Below, piece by piece: positions 53,487 through 60,789 of a stretch of 60,912 nucleotides of DNA. The notes under the pieces are model-generated. The model was not told where the DNA came from. It ran no database searches and saw only the letters and a program-made list of their open reading frames with translations. Source of the DNA: a virus; IMG/VR virus record IMGVR_UViG_3300003691_000005, positions 1 to 60,912 of that record. The stretch is one strand, 5' to 3'. Each line of letters begins with the position of its first letter. Positions within the stretch are counted from its first letter, which is position 1. A program made the position numbers and the translations under genes.

Positions 53487-53540
53487 CTTCCATCAATACA
53501 TTCTGTATGTAATAATAGGCTTTCCAACAACGGAGAGCCC
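53483..53540 (+). promoter_or_regulatory. Regulon promoter 2 with ACA-N3-TGT operator and SD hairpin
   Basis: TTAACT (53483-53488), 17 bases, TATGTA (53506-53511), or TTCCAT-17-AATAAT shifted downstream. ATACA-TTC-TGTAT (53496-53508) is a perfect inverted repeat in the spacer. In the leader GGCTTTCC (53518-53525) pairs with GGAGAGCC (53532-53539) over AACAAC, hiding the ribosome-binding site before ATG 53546. Confidence 0.65.
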
Positions 53541-53545
53541 AACGA

Positions 53546-54022
53546 ATGACACCTTTCAGAGTAAGCAAGCTGGATTTGCCACCAGCTGAAATATTTGTCC
53601 AACAGTTAATGGACGACCACGGCCTAACTAGAATTGACGCCTACCAACAATACAAACTGATCAAAGACGATGAAATATTCGTTAATGATCTTTATCAGGT
53701 CAATATCGACCGGAATCCGCCCAACGGGTTTCACGCTGATCTAATACATCTATCAATTAAACGCCGTGACAAGGCCCCTATTCACGACTGGCGGCATTTG
53801 CAGCAAATTAAGACCATGCTATGCGGCCCAGAAGCCGAAGGCCTTGAGCTGTACCCAGCTGAGAGCAGGGTGGTAGACACAGCCAACCAATACCATATTT
53901 TTGTAGTTCCCTCAGGTCAAAGCGTGCCCTTTGGCTTTGCTAGTCGAGCGGTAAGCTATGAATCAAAGGGTGGTGTAGTTCAACGACCGTTAGAAACGGA
54001 GGAATCTAATGCCGAAATATAG
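53546..54022 (+). CDS. Hypothetical accessory protein, 158 aa
   Basis: First gene of a small rightward operon with its own regulated promoter. Mixed fold, with motif FHADLIHLSIKRRDKAPIHD followed by WRHLQQIKTMLCGPEAEGLE and a C-terminal QYHIFVVPSGQSVPFGFASR. I recognise this as a type of small phage early protein seen in several phages, function unknown. Confidence 0.6.
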   Translation: MTPFRVSKLDLPPAEIFVQQLMDDHGLTRIDAYQQYKLIKDDEIFVNDLYQVNIDRNPPNGFHADLIHLSIKRRDKAPIHDWRHLQQIKTMLCGPEAEGLELYPAESRVVDTANQYHIFVVPSGQSVPFGFASRAVSYESKGGVVQRPLETEESNAEI

Positions 54023-54185
54023 GGTTTTAGCCACAATGTCGACTGATCTTTTTTTAGAGTTAGAAGCTGAAGATTTGAACGCCGCGAAAAAGATGGCTCG
54101 AGAAGCCTGTGGATCTGAATTCACCGAGATACCCAATAGCGGTGATTGGGATCTTTATGAAGTGCAACTAGCAGAACCAGCCTAA
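54009..54185 (+). CDS. Small acidic hypothetical protein, 58 aa
   Basis: ATG 54009 lies inside the end of the previous gene with CGGAGG upstream. Fold pattern: beta strand, helix AEDLNAAKKMAREACG, beta strand with WDLYEVQL. Similar helix-strand modules occur in small phage proteins. Function unknown. Confidence 0.55.
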   Translation: MPKYRVLATMSTDLFLELEAEDLNAAKKMAREACGSEFTEIPNSGDWDLYEVQLAEPA

Positions 54186-54284
54186 ATGATTAGAAGTATA
54201 TTTATAGCGGTAGTGGTCACCATTCCGTGCGCGGCGATGGTGATCGCTTTAACTGTCTCGATCATTCACCGAGCTTTTACATGA
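54186..54284 (+). CDS. Single-span membrane micro-protein, 32 aa
   Basis: Directly follows the previous stop and overlaps the next ATG. Residues 4-27 form one membrane span (SIFIAVVVTIPCAAMVIALT). Function unknown. Confidence 0.5.
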   Translation: MIRSIFIAVVVTIPCAAMVIALTVSIIHRAFT

Positions 54285-54553
54285 ATAAACAACTCGAATA
54301 CTATGGCCGGTGTTGGCTTAAAAACAAACTGGCCATCTTAACCCAGGTCCACCGGACTAGTTTTAAGCGAATGTACTCCTACGCCTTCAAGACCGATAAG
54401 GACGGGGCCACCTATGTTCCGCCCAACGGCAAATGTGATATGAATAAAGATATTGACATCGTAGTTGATGAGCTACCGGCCGACCGACTGAACTGGGCCA
54501 TGAATCAAGTCGAAAATTCATTACTAGGACTTGATCAAAAAACACCGGTATAA
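54281..54553 (+). CDS. Hypothetical protein, 90 aa
   Basis: Start ATG 54281 in an ATGA overlap is chosen. Basic N-terminal half (LEYYGRCWLKNKLAILTQVH) and an acidic C-terminus. Last gene of its operon. No family recognised. Confidence 0.55.
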   Translation: MNKQLEYYGRCWLKNKLAILTQVHRTSFKRMYSYAFKTDKDGATYVPPNGKCDMNKDIDIVVDELPADRLNWAMNQVENSLLGLDQKTPV

Positions 54554-54686
54554 TAACCATATTACGTGCTTATGACACGAAATCGGCAACGGGTAGCCGC
54601 GAAGGAGAGGCCAGCGAAACTTGCTAATGCCGCCTCTTAGTCCAGATGTAGGGGGGAAGGAATGGGTTCTCGACCCCCTGCATTAA

Positions 54687-54750
54687 ATTAAATTAAACTA
54701 GACAAACTGTATTACCTCTGATACTTTGGTTTTTCATTAATCAGAGAGCC
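54687..54750 (+). promoter_or_regulatory. Regulon promoter 3 with ACA-N3-TGT operator and SD hairpin
   Basis: The operator TAGACA-AAC-TGTATT lies at about 54699-54712; a -10-like TATTAC begins at 54710 and a weak -35 near 54687. The leader GGTTTTT (54728-54734) pairs, using G-U pairs, with GAGAGCC (54744-54750) before ATG 54756. The 130 bases upstream (54554-54686) hold only a GC hairpin (AGGGGG 54650-54655, CCCCCT 54674-54679), a possible terminator without T-run. Confidence 0.6.
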
Positions 54751-54755
54751 CGACC

Positions 54756-54932
54756 ATGAAACACTACGCACCAACTCAACACTCACCAGAGTCATTCGAC
54801 GAGAGTATCGACGAACTGGCCGATGATCCACGCGACTATGACAAGTGGGAAAGACTAAACGACATTCGCACCAGACTCGCCGGACAAGATAATCCAGTGC
54901 CAAAATTCAAGCCAGGGTACGGTAATGAATAA
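54756..54932 (+). CDS. Small acidic protein, 58 aa
   Basis: Asp/Glu-rich with helix DELADDPRDYDKWERLNDIR. First gene of its operon, with regulated leader. The stop overlaps the next start. Function unknown. Confidence 0.55.
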   Translation: MKHYAPTQHSPESFDESIDELADDPRDYDKWERLNDIRTRLAGQDNPVPKFKPGYGNE

Positions 54933-55248
54933 GTGCTACGAACATATCAAACTCAACCCCAAGGCCGTCGAGCACGCTGGCAGTTGTAAACGCGCCACTG
55001 TAGTCGCTAACATCGCCCAAATCGAGAGACTGTTCGGGGATCGACATACCGAGGGCGATATGGATAAAGTGAGCGCTGTCTGGTTTTTCGAGACACCCAG
55101 GGGGCGCGTATCTATTCGCGATTGGTGGGCAGCACCTACCGATCACCAGACTATCGCATCAACCAACAGCAAGGCCGCGCTGTGGATGGTTGGTTATGTC
55201 CGAAAACTTGGACTAGTTGCCAGCATGGGGACACGTCATGGGACTTAA
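54925..55248 (+). CDS. Hypothetical protein, 107 aa
   Basis: Starts inside the end of the previous gene. Basic, with WFFETPRGRVSIRDWWAAPT and a C-terminal helix KAALWMVGYVRKLG. It overlaps the zinc-ribbon gene. No family recognised. Confidence 0.55.
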   Translation: MNKCYEHIKLNPKAVEHAGSCKRATVVANIAQIERLFGDRHTEGDMDKVSAVWFFETPRGRVSIRDWWAAPTDHQTIASTNSKAALWMVGYVRKLGLVASMGTRHGT

Positions 55249-55417
55249 TAATAAATGTCCTGTTTGCTTTTCTGAAAACGATATAGGTAGTGAACTGGTT
55301 GAGATAACTGACGGCTACGCATCCCAACAATGTAATTGCATTAATTGCGGTAGTGAGTGGGAAGACACCTATATCCTATTTAAGCAGGTAGTCACCTTTA
55401 GACCAAAGGAGCAATAA
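55238..55417 (+). CDS. Zinc-ribbon protein, 59 aa
   Basis: Two knuckles, CPVC (residues 7-10) and CINCG (near residue 38), preceded by another Cys. ATG 55238 is chosen over upstream TTG 55217. This small zinc ribbon resembles those in phage transcription-factor-like or nucleic-acid-binding proteins. Confidence 0.6.
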   Translation: MGLNNKCPVCFSENDIGSELVEITDGYASQQCNCINCGSEWEDTYILFKQVVTFRPKEQ

Positions 55418-55418
55418 A

Positions 55419-55739
55419 ATGGCCAGAATCAAAAACATTACTCATTCAGACGATTGCTGCACCATACGGATCGAAGGTAATAAAGCGAAACCCGAACCGT
55501 CGACCGTAGTTGTCGCGTTCCCAGGAGGCAATATTGAAGTGTCTCGAACCAGTACCGGCACGTACTGGGCCCATATCACCATTGCAGATACTGACTTTGA
55601 TCCAGCTATTGAGAGGGAAAATAGAGGGAAAATAGTAGGGTCCAGGATTAATCGGGTAGGGATGAAAGTCGAAAACTTTACGGACCCAGGGCCAATCACT
55701 AGCATAGCGATTGAGGTCGAGGCCTTCACTTACCCATAA
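55419..55739 (+). CDS. Beta-rich hypothetical protein, 106 aa
   Basis: Regular beta strands (TVVVAFPGGNIEVSRTSTGT, YWAHITIADTD) suggest a small beta-sandwich. The gene begins one base after the previous stop. Function unknown. Confidence 0.6.
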   Translation: MARIKNITHSDDCCTIRIEGNKAKPEPSTVVVAFPGGNIEVSRTSTGTYWAHITIADTDFDPAIERENRGKIVGSRINRVGMKVENFTDPGPITSIAIEVEAFTYP

Positions 55740-55745
55740 ATAAAC

Positions 55746-55799
55746 TAGACACCCTGTCTATAGTATGCAATAGTGGGTTTTCTATTTAGGAGAACCCAC
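55746..55799 (+). promoter_or_regulatory. Regulon promoter 4 with perfect TAGACA-N3-TGTCTA operator and 10-bp SD hairpin
   Basis: TAGACA-CCC-TGTCTA (55746-55760) is a perfect 6-bp inverted repeat, with TATAGT at 55759-55764 as the best -10. The leader GTGGGTTTTC (55773-55782) pairs with GAGAACCCAC (55790-55799) over TATTTAG: ten pairs with one G-U, covering the ribosome-binding site of ATG 55803. It is the strongest of the six leaders. Confidence 0.7.
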
Positions 55800-55802
55800 A
55801 GC

Positions 55803-55982
55803 ATGATGATTTTAACAAAAAAACAACGGGCCACGGTCAAACGAAAGTTCGACGAGAACCCTGACGGATCTAAGACCTATCGCGAATTCCGTCGACGAGT
55901 AGCCCCAGGCTTTGACTGTGCAATGATCCATTATTGCAATTACTGGCTAGGCATTGAAACTGATGGGTATGCACACTCATGA
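55803..55982 (+). CDS. Small basic protein, 59 aa
   Basis: Start at ATG 55803 (or the adjacent 55806). Sequence TKKQRATVKRKFDENPDGSK and TYREFRRRVAPGFDCAMIHY, with a WLGIETDG end, is a pattern seen in small phage proteins of unknown function. The upstream in-frame TTG lies in the leader hairpin and is rejected. Confidence 0.65.
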   Translation: MMILTKKQRATVKRKFDENPDGSKTYREFRRRVAPGFDCAMIHYCNYWLGIETDGYAHS

Positions 55983-56149
55983 AGGTTCAACTGGTCGGCC
56001 ATCGCCGGAAAGATGGAAAGCAGAAAGTTAAATATATATTCGAAGGAGGCCCCAACGGTTTTGGGGGCCACTACTCAGGGAAAACAATAACAAAAATCTT
56101 AACTCTGGACGAAGTAAAAAAGGCATTCGAGGAGGCGCAACAGTCATGA
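55979..56149 (+). CDS. Small basic hypothetical protein, 56 aa
   Basis: ATGA overlap at the start and end. Basic N-terminus, Gly-rich turn (EGGPNGFGGHYSG) and a C-terminal helix. Function unknown. Confidence 0.55.
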   Translation: MKVQLVGHRRKDGKQKVKYIFEGGPNGFGGHYSGKTITKILTLDEVKKAFEEAQQS

Positions 56150-56283
56150 TTAAAACTATCGAGCATAAAGTTTATACAAAGGCTGTGCACGACGAGGGCG
56201 AATATAGCAGCACAAACGAGGCATTGCGCGAAATGTGCAACAGTAACGAATATTATTTTCAGGAAAATGGAGCGATAGAATGA
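56146..56283 (+). CDS. Small acidic hypothetical protein, 45 aa
   Basis: ATG 56146 overlaps the previous stop; the stop overlaps the next ATG (ATGA at 56280). Mixed fold. The double overlap is its main support. Confidence 0.5.
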   Translation: MIKTIEHKVYTKAVHDEGEYSSTNEALREMCNSNEYYFQENGAIE

Positions 56284-56921
56284 GCAATCAAATTCAAATA
56301 GATGCAACGAATTTAGATTCAGTAGGCATTAAAATAAACGACCATCAGGAAATGGTGGTAACTATAGACCGACATGTAAATGGAACTTTCGAGCAGTTTT
56401 ATAGTGATGTTTATGATTCGAAACGAGAAGGAGGGTACGTTACAACTCAAATAACAGAAGTCGAAGGTGGCGAATGGATAATGCCGGAAGAAGTGGCCCC
56501 TCCCACTGATAAAGCCTATACCGTTGAAGTTGATATTCAGGGAACCAGGAAGCTAAAAATTGAGGCCCCTAACTTTATGATGGCCGCGAAAATGGCCGAG
56601 AAAGAAATGGCTAATTTATCAATCGACGATTTAGATCAAGTTGAATATAACGAACCGACTTATACAATATATCGAGAATTGGACCCGATCGACCTACTGG
56701 ACACCCAGGAGACCGACCGACTGGTTACCCATTTAGTTAATCAATGGGATGGTGATATCAATTTCTTAACGGGCTATATATTGCCTGAATTAGCCGCCAG
56801 CCTTGAGGATGATATTGCTAATCAATCCGTAAACACTGGAGTAGAAGAATTAATAAAAGAGTTGCAGGGAAAAATCGCGAGAATCAATAAGATAAAAGAA
56901 AATATATTGAATATGGAGTAA
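56280..56921 (+). CDS. Hypothetical protein, 213 aa
   Basis: Starts in an ATGA overlap with the previous gene. Contains a beta N-terminus, a helix-strand pattern around YTVEVDIQGTRKLKIEAPNF, MMAAKMAEKEM, and a C-terminal coiled coil (VEELIKELQGKIARINKIKE). The central segment resembles the fold of the 58-aa protein at 54009. Last gene before a strong terminator. Function unknown. Confidence 0.6.
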   Translation: MSNQIQIDATNLDSVGIKINDHQEMVVTIDRHVNGTFEQFYSDVYDSKREGGYVTTQITEVEGGEWIMPEEVAPPTDKAYTVEVDIQGTRKLKIEAPNFMMAAKMAEKEMANLSIDDLDQVEYNEPTYTIYRELDPIDLLDTQETDRLVTHLVNQWDGDINFLTGYILPELAASLEDDIANQSVNTGVEELIKELQGKIARINKIKENILNME

Positions 56922-56954
56922 GCCAGGAACCGAACCCCGTTAGCCCCCCCTATT

Positions 56955-56980
56955 GGCCTGCAATATCGCAGGCCTTTTTT
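56955..56980 (+). terminator. Strong intrinsic terminator
   Basis: GGCCTGC (56955-56961) pairs with GCAGGCC (56968-56974) over AATATC, followed by six T. Confidence 0.9.
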
Positions 56981-56995
56981 ATTTCATCTAATCGC

Positions 56996-57072
56996 TTGAC
57001 GACCACTATTCATTATGTATATAGTGGGGCACCTCATTTGAGGCGATCAACTAACCATAACAAAGAGAACCC
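56996..57072 (+). promoter_or_regulatory. DUF932 gene promoter with its own operator and shared GAGAACCC leader
   Basis: TTGACG (56996-57001), 18 bases, TATAGT (57020-57025). CCACTAT (57003-57009) and ATAGTGG (57021-57027) are a 7-bp inverted repeat overlapping the -10. GAGAACCC (57065-57072) lies 5 bases before ATG 57078. The ACA-N3-TGT palindrome is not present here, only a TGTATA half-site. A small CCTC/GAGG hairpin lies in the leader. Confidence 0.7.
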
Positions 57073-57077
57073 GCATC

Positions 57078-58166
57078 ATGAAAACAGGCAAAAGTTTAAC
57101 CGAAATGGCTCAAGAGATTGAGCGCCAGAACAACACTAAACGCGACTTTGTAGCAGATAGCCGCAAGGTGTTTATGTCTCATGAGACCAATAACCTCGAG
57201 GTCAACCTCACTGAGGCCGGAGCGGATATTCAGCGTATAGAAGAATTCCCCGTTAAAAAGCACGCTCACGGCCAGCTTGCCCAGACTCTCAGCATTCCTA
57301 AACAGTATTATGATCGTATGCCGAACACCTTGCGAGCCGCGAACGTTAATCATTGGCTGAAAAATGAGCCTAAGACCAGAATGATTCGAACCCTGGACGA
57401 CGAAGTTAGAGCGGTTGTATCTAGTCGCTATCGTCAGTTGGACAACTTCGACTTAGCTCAGTCAATCATTCCGGTATTGATGGAGCAGGAGGATATGGTA
57501 GTAGAATCGTGCGATATCACAGAGACCAGAATGTACATTAAAGCCCTTTTCCCAAAAATTACGGGCGAATTAGGTTTGAATGACGCTGTACAGGCTGGGA
57601 TCGCAATCGGCAATAGTGAAGTAGGGGCCGGTTCGTTATATTCCGATCCTTTGGTTTATCGTTTGGTTTGTCTTAATGGCATGATCTCACCGGTCGGCAT
57701 GCGTCGAAACCATGTGGGAAAAAACCAAGGCAACCAGCAAGAGGCCGCCGAGCTATTCAGCGACCGAACGCGAGACCTTGACGATCGCGCATTTTGGGCG
57801 AAAACCCAAGACATCGTAAGGGCTACGGTTAATCAAGCCAGCTTTGAGCAGATAGTCAACAAGATGAAAGACACTAAAACCCAAGAATTGGGCGACCCTA
57901 TCGCGGTAGTTGAGCGAACCGTCAAAAAGTTTTCGTTAACTGAGGGCGAAGGTTCTGGAATTCTTGAACACCTTGTAACAGGTGGCGACCTTTCGGGCTT
58001 TGGCTTGTTGAATGCTGTAACTCGTTATAGCCAAGATATCGAAGATTATGATAGAGCTACCGACTTCGAGCGTTTAGGCGGTCAGATCATCGAATTGAAC
58101 CCGACCCAATGGTCTGAAATTGCAGCGCCTAAAGTATCGGTTAATCTTGGCGGTGTTGCAGCGTGA
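57078..58166 (+). CDS. DUF932 family protein
   Basis: The 362-aa product has the DUF932 pattern: MSHETNNLEVNLTEAGADIQ-like start region, HGQLAQTLSIPKQYYDRMP, VRAVVSSRYRQLDNFDLA, RLVCLNGMISPVGMRRNHVG and DYDRATDFERLGGQIIELNP. The family is common on plasmids and phages, with unknown biochemical role, often near defence or DNA-metabolism genes. Own regulated promoter, followed by two coupled genes. Confidence 0.85.
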   Translation: MKTGKSLTEMAQEIERQNNTKRDFVADSRKVFMSHETNNLEVNLTEAGADIQRIEEFPVKKHAHGQLAQTLSIPKQYYDRMPNTLRAANVNHWLKNEPKTRMIRTLDDEVRAVVSSRYRQLDNFDLAQSIIPVLMEQEDMVVESCDITETRMYIKALFPKITGELGLNDAVQAGIAIGNSEVGAGSLYSDPLVYRLVCLNGMISPVGMRRNHVGKNQGNQQEAAELFSDRTRDLDDRAFWAKTQDIVRATVNQASFEQIVNKMKDTKTQELGDPIAVVERTVKKFSLTEGEGSGILEHLVTGGDLSGFGLLNAVTRYSQDIEDYDRATDFERLGGQIIELNPTQWSEIAAPKVSVNLGGVAA

Positions 58167-58387
58167 ACGATCAACCTAAAGTCGATTTCAATTTTTGGTT
58201 TAACGAGCTAAGCAAACCAGCGCCCAGGGAGGGGCGCAAGTTTCATCATTCAATGGACATAAATTTCGAAGTGATAAGTTCAGACGAGCAGGGCCAGGAC
58301 GTAACAGGTGCCCAAGTTCGCGAGGCCTTAATTCTCAGAATGGACACCTTGAGCGATGACGAGCTTTTGAGCAATTGCGATGAATAA
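58163..58387 (+). CDS. Acidic hypothetical protein, 74 aa
   Basis: GTG start in an overlap with the DUF932 stop. Acidic, with helix GAQVREALILRMDTLSDDEL. The end overlaps the next ATG by eight bases. Likely works with DUF932; function unknown. Confidence 0.6.
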   Translation: MNDQPKVDFNFWFNELSKPAPREGRKFHHSMDINFEVISSDEQGQDVTGAQVREALILRMDTLSDDELLSNCDE

Positions 58388-58577
58388 CCCAGCGAGCGGG
58401 ATAATCTACCTTTGCTATTATTTGGCCGCAGTATTGGTCGGATCGGCTTGGTATTTATTGCTATCGATTAAGCCACCACTCCAACTGATCACGGGCGCGA
58501 TGCTTTTAATTCTGGTTATGGCTGGCTATGGCTTAATGGAAATTGGCGACCGATTAAGGGATAGCCCAGACAATTAA
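58380..58577 (+). CDS. Two-span membrane protein, 65 aa
   Basis: Hydrophobic spans at residues 6-27 (IIYLCYYLAAVLVGSAWYLL) and 36-53. ATG 58380 overlaps the preceding gene. Function unknown. Confidence 0.6.
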   Translation: MNNPASGIIYLCYYLAAVLVGSAWYLLLSIKPPLQLITGAMLLILVMAGYGLMEIGDRLRDSPDN

Positions 58578-58658
58578 AACTATTTTTCATGTGCGCCCTT
58601 ATACCTCTTAATTGAGGTATTTTTTTGGCCAAAATGTTACAATATAATCATGAATAGC

Positions 58659-58716
58659 TTGCAAGACATCTATACAATCTGTATAAAAGGAGGCTCTAGC
58701 CACAGAACCGAGAACC
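58659..58716 (+). promoter_or_regulatory. Regulon promoter 5 with ATACA-N3-TGTAT operator and GAGAACC leader
   Basis: TTGCAA (58659-58664), 17 bases, TATAAA (58682-58687). TATACA-ATC-TGTATA (58671-58685) is a perfect 6-bp inverted repeat in the spacer and -10. The leader GGCTCT (58692-58697) pairs with AGAACC (58711-58716) except at one position. The real start is therefore ATG 58719. Confidence 0.65.
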
Positions 58717-58718
58717 TT

Positions 58719-59564
58719 ATGCAAAATCAAACAGTACAAACCTTCACAACTGGCCGAACTTATAACGGACCCCAAGTATTAGAATTTATAATAATCGCGC
58801 AAACCTTCGAACCTGACTGGGGCGATCATACTAGTACAGTAATCATGCGCGATGAGTCGCGTGGTCTATCGTATAAGATGGAAGTTATAGGAGGCGCCAC
58901 GGTGACAGGTAGCCAAGTTTTGGCAAAGTATGACGCCGGTTTTAATAGTCACGTCTCGCATTTAGAAGTTGAGGCCGTTTTTAATGAAGTGGTCGAGATG
59001 GATTTCACAGCTGAGCACGCCGAGCCCGACGAACTGCACGAGACCGGTTTATTACTCAAAGAGTACGACGAGAACGCCTCAAGATTCCCCCCAATCACAA
59101 CACCTCGTAAACGAGCGCAAATTAAAGCCTTGGCTAGCCACTTGATCAATACTGTTATCAGTTACAAGGATCACAACCGCTTCGACCTTGAGCGAGAAAT
59201 AGCCGTTACACCTGATTCTTTCATGCTTAACATTTATCAAGCTGGTTTTGATTTCGGGAATGTAGAGGGATTCAAAGAGGGCCGCGAGAGCGAATCCGGC
59301 AAGGTTGATTCAAGCATACGCTTCTTTTATAGGGCAGCTGATGAGCTAGCACACAAGGGAAGTGATAAAGGGGTTGAAGTTTATCGAGTAGTAAACGGTA
59401 AACCAACCTGCTACGCCTTCGACTACAGCTTAAAAGGCGCCAGCTGGGCAGGCTACCGAACAGAGGCAAATATAGCGCTAGCCGAAGCGCTCAAGATTGA
59501 ATTAGCCGATCCTTACAAGGTGAACGGGTTTAAAGATAGCTCTATCAGCATGGAGGAGTTTTAA
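58719..59564 (+). CDS. Hypothetical protein, 281 aa
   Basis: ATG 58719 is chosen over ATG 58650 because the promoter -10 lies between them. Beta-rich N-terminal half (residues 1-100), a basic helical segment around [20 protein letters not shown], and a C-terminal [20 protein letters not shown] domain. No family recognised. First gene of the operon with RadC-like protein. Confidence 0.6.
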   Translation: MQNQTVQTFTTGRTYNGPQVLEFIIIAQTFEPDWGDHTSTVIMRDESRGLSYKMEVIGGATVTGSQVLAKYDAGFNSHVSHLEVEAVFNEVVEMDFTAEHAEPDELHETGLLLKEYDENASRFPPITTPRKRAQIKALASHLINTVISYKDHNRFDLEREIAVTPDSFMLNIYQAGFDFGNVEGFKEGRESESGKVDSSIRFFYRAADELAHKGSDKGVEVYRVVNGKPTCYAFDYSLKGASWAGYRTEANIALAEALKIELADPYKVNGFKDSSISMEEF

Positions 59565-59566
59565 TT

Positions 59567-60085
59567 ATGAAAAATAAAATAAACTCTGAAACCGCGCCAC
59601 TTTATGCCGCCATCAGCAAAAAAGACGACGAGCAAAACGAGCGTATAGCGGAAAACGAAAAAATGATATTAGCGAGCGCTATAGCGATTATTGATAAGCG
59701 CTTTGAACGTGGCGAGGCTTTGATCAATCCCGAGCAAACTTCTAATTATCTCAAAATTCAAATCGGTGCAGAGACTAGCGAAGTATTTATGATGATATCA
59801 CTAGATAATCGAAACCAAGTTATAGCCTGCCATCGTTTATTTTTTGGCACTATCGATGGCGCTAGCGTATACCCTCGAGAAGTAGTCAAGCAGGCATTGG
59901 CCGACAATGCTGCCGCTGTTATATTTGCACATAATCACCCTTCCGGAGTGGCCGAACCAAGTCAGCCCGATATACGAATAACTGGCCAACTGAAAAAAGC
60001 GCTAGCTCTTATCGATATACGGGTACTAGATCATTTTATCATCGGCGCGAAAGTTGTTAGCTTTGCTGAAAGGGGATTAATATAA
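59567..60085 (+). CDS. RadC-like JAB/MPN+ metalloprotein
   Basis: The 172-aa protein contains the RadC C-terminal domain: [20 protein letters not shown], then HNHPSG (H122, H124) and D135 in PSQPD, the JAMM zinc motif, followed by [13 protein letters not shown]. No N-terminal helix-hairpin-helix of full RadC. Such short RadC-like proteins are common on mobile elements and are suspected of anti-restriction or DNA-processing roles; the activity is unproven. Confidence 0.85.
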   Translation: MKNKINSETAPLYAAISKKDDEQNERIAENEKMILASAIAIIDKRFERGEALINPEQTSNYLKIQIGAETSEVFMMISLDNRNQVIACHRLFFGTIDGASVYPREVVKQALADNAAAVIFAHNHPSGVAEPSQPDIRITGQLKKALALIDIRVLDHFIIGAKVVSFAERGLI

Positions 60086-60480
60086 TGAAATACCTTAGCC
60101 ACTATATCGAACAGCAACAAACCCAGTTATTCAACGACCTGGGCGCATTCTTCGCTTTCAGTGATAAACAATATGAGGAAGCTAAAAAACCTGATGTTGT
60201 TTATGTCTCTTGCGGTGGTGGATTAATCGCGCCAAAAGGCACAGTAGCTAAGCTGGCTGAAGGCCTCGCAACGATCCGCGCAGAAGGAATAAAGGAAGAT
60301 ATTGCAGAGAACGGCAAGGCCGCAATAATTCAGCGCGAACTAGGGAACTATGCGGCGCAGATCACCGGAGACATTGACGACACTGTAAGCGCTCTCGATG
60401 GCTATGACATATCGCGTGATGACGTTCGTTCGGCATATCCTGAATATCTCGCCCTTTGTGTTAAATATGATCATTTCTGA
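60085..60480 (+). CDS. Hypothetical protein, 131 aa
   Basis: Starts in a TAATG overlap with the RadC-like gene. The pattern FNDLGAFFAFSDKQYEEAKK and VVYVSCGGGLIAPKG is found in small proteins of phages and plasmids, often near RadC-like or DUF932 genes. Function unknown. Confidence 0.65.
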   Translation: MKYLSHYIEQQQTQLFNDLGAFFAFSDKQYEEAKKPDVVYVSCGGGLIAPKGTVAKLAEGLATIRAEGIKEDIAENGKAAIIQRELGNYAAQITGDIDDTVSALDGYDISRDDVRSAYPEYLALCVKYDHF

Positions 60481-60490
60481 GGGTCCGGGC

Positions 60491-60718
60491 ATGGTCAGCC
60501 AGCCAATCGGGAAAAGATCATCTATTGCACATTCCTATAAGGGGAAACTAAACGCTTTTATTCACTGGGCGCTCGTTTCTTTTATTGTCGTCGCTTGTGG
60601 GTTTCTTATCGATATCGCAATACAGGCCCCTAGCTCTCTGCTCTTTTCAGGTCCCGCCCTGCTCGCGTTCGCTGGGATCCTTTGGGACATAGTCGACGAA
60701 TACCAGCACGACACGTAA
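60491..60718 (+). CDS. Two-span membrane protein, 75 aa
   Basis: ATG 60491 has GAGGGT upstream; ATG 60467 overlapping the previous gene is possible. Spans at about 20-42 (IHWALVSFIVVACGFLIDIA) and 50-63. Last gene before a terminator. Confidence 0.55.
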   Translation: MVSQPIGKRSSIAHSYKGKLNAFIHWALVSFIVVACGFLIDIAIQAPSSLLFSGPALLAFAGILWDIVDEYQHDT

Positions 60719-60762
60719 AGAATACAAACCACGCACCACAAACCAACCGAAACATTAAAACG

Positions 60763-60789
60763 GCCCTTTTCTCTGATTAGGGCTTTTTT
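60763..60789 (+). terminator. Intrinsic terminator
   Basis: GCCCT (60763-60767) pairs with AGGGC (60779-60783) over an 11-base loop, followed by six T. It ends the right operon. The remaining 123 bases have no gene, but an ATG with TTGAGG upstream stands at the last three bases. Confidence 0.75.

Noticed and set aside
54572-54640. 22-aa basic ORF between operons
   Set aside because: It has no clear ribosome-binding site and lies in a GC-rich structured region that may be a terminator.
54650-54679. GGGGG/CCCCC hairpin as a definite terminator
   Set aside because: There is no T-run after the stem, so it was only noted as possible in the promoter 3 entry.
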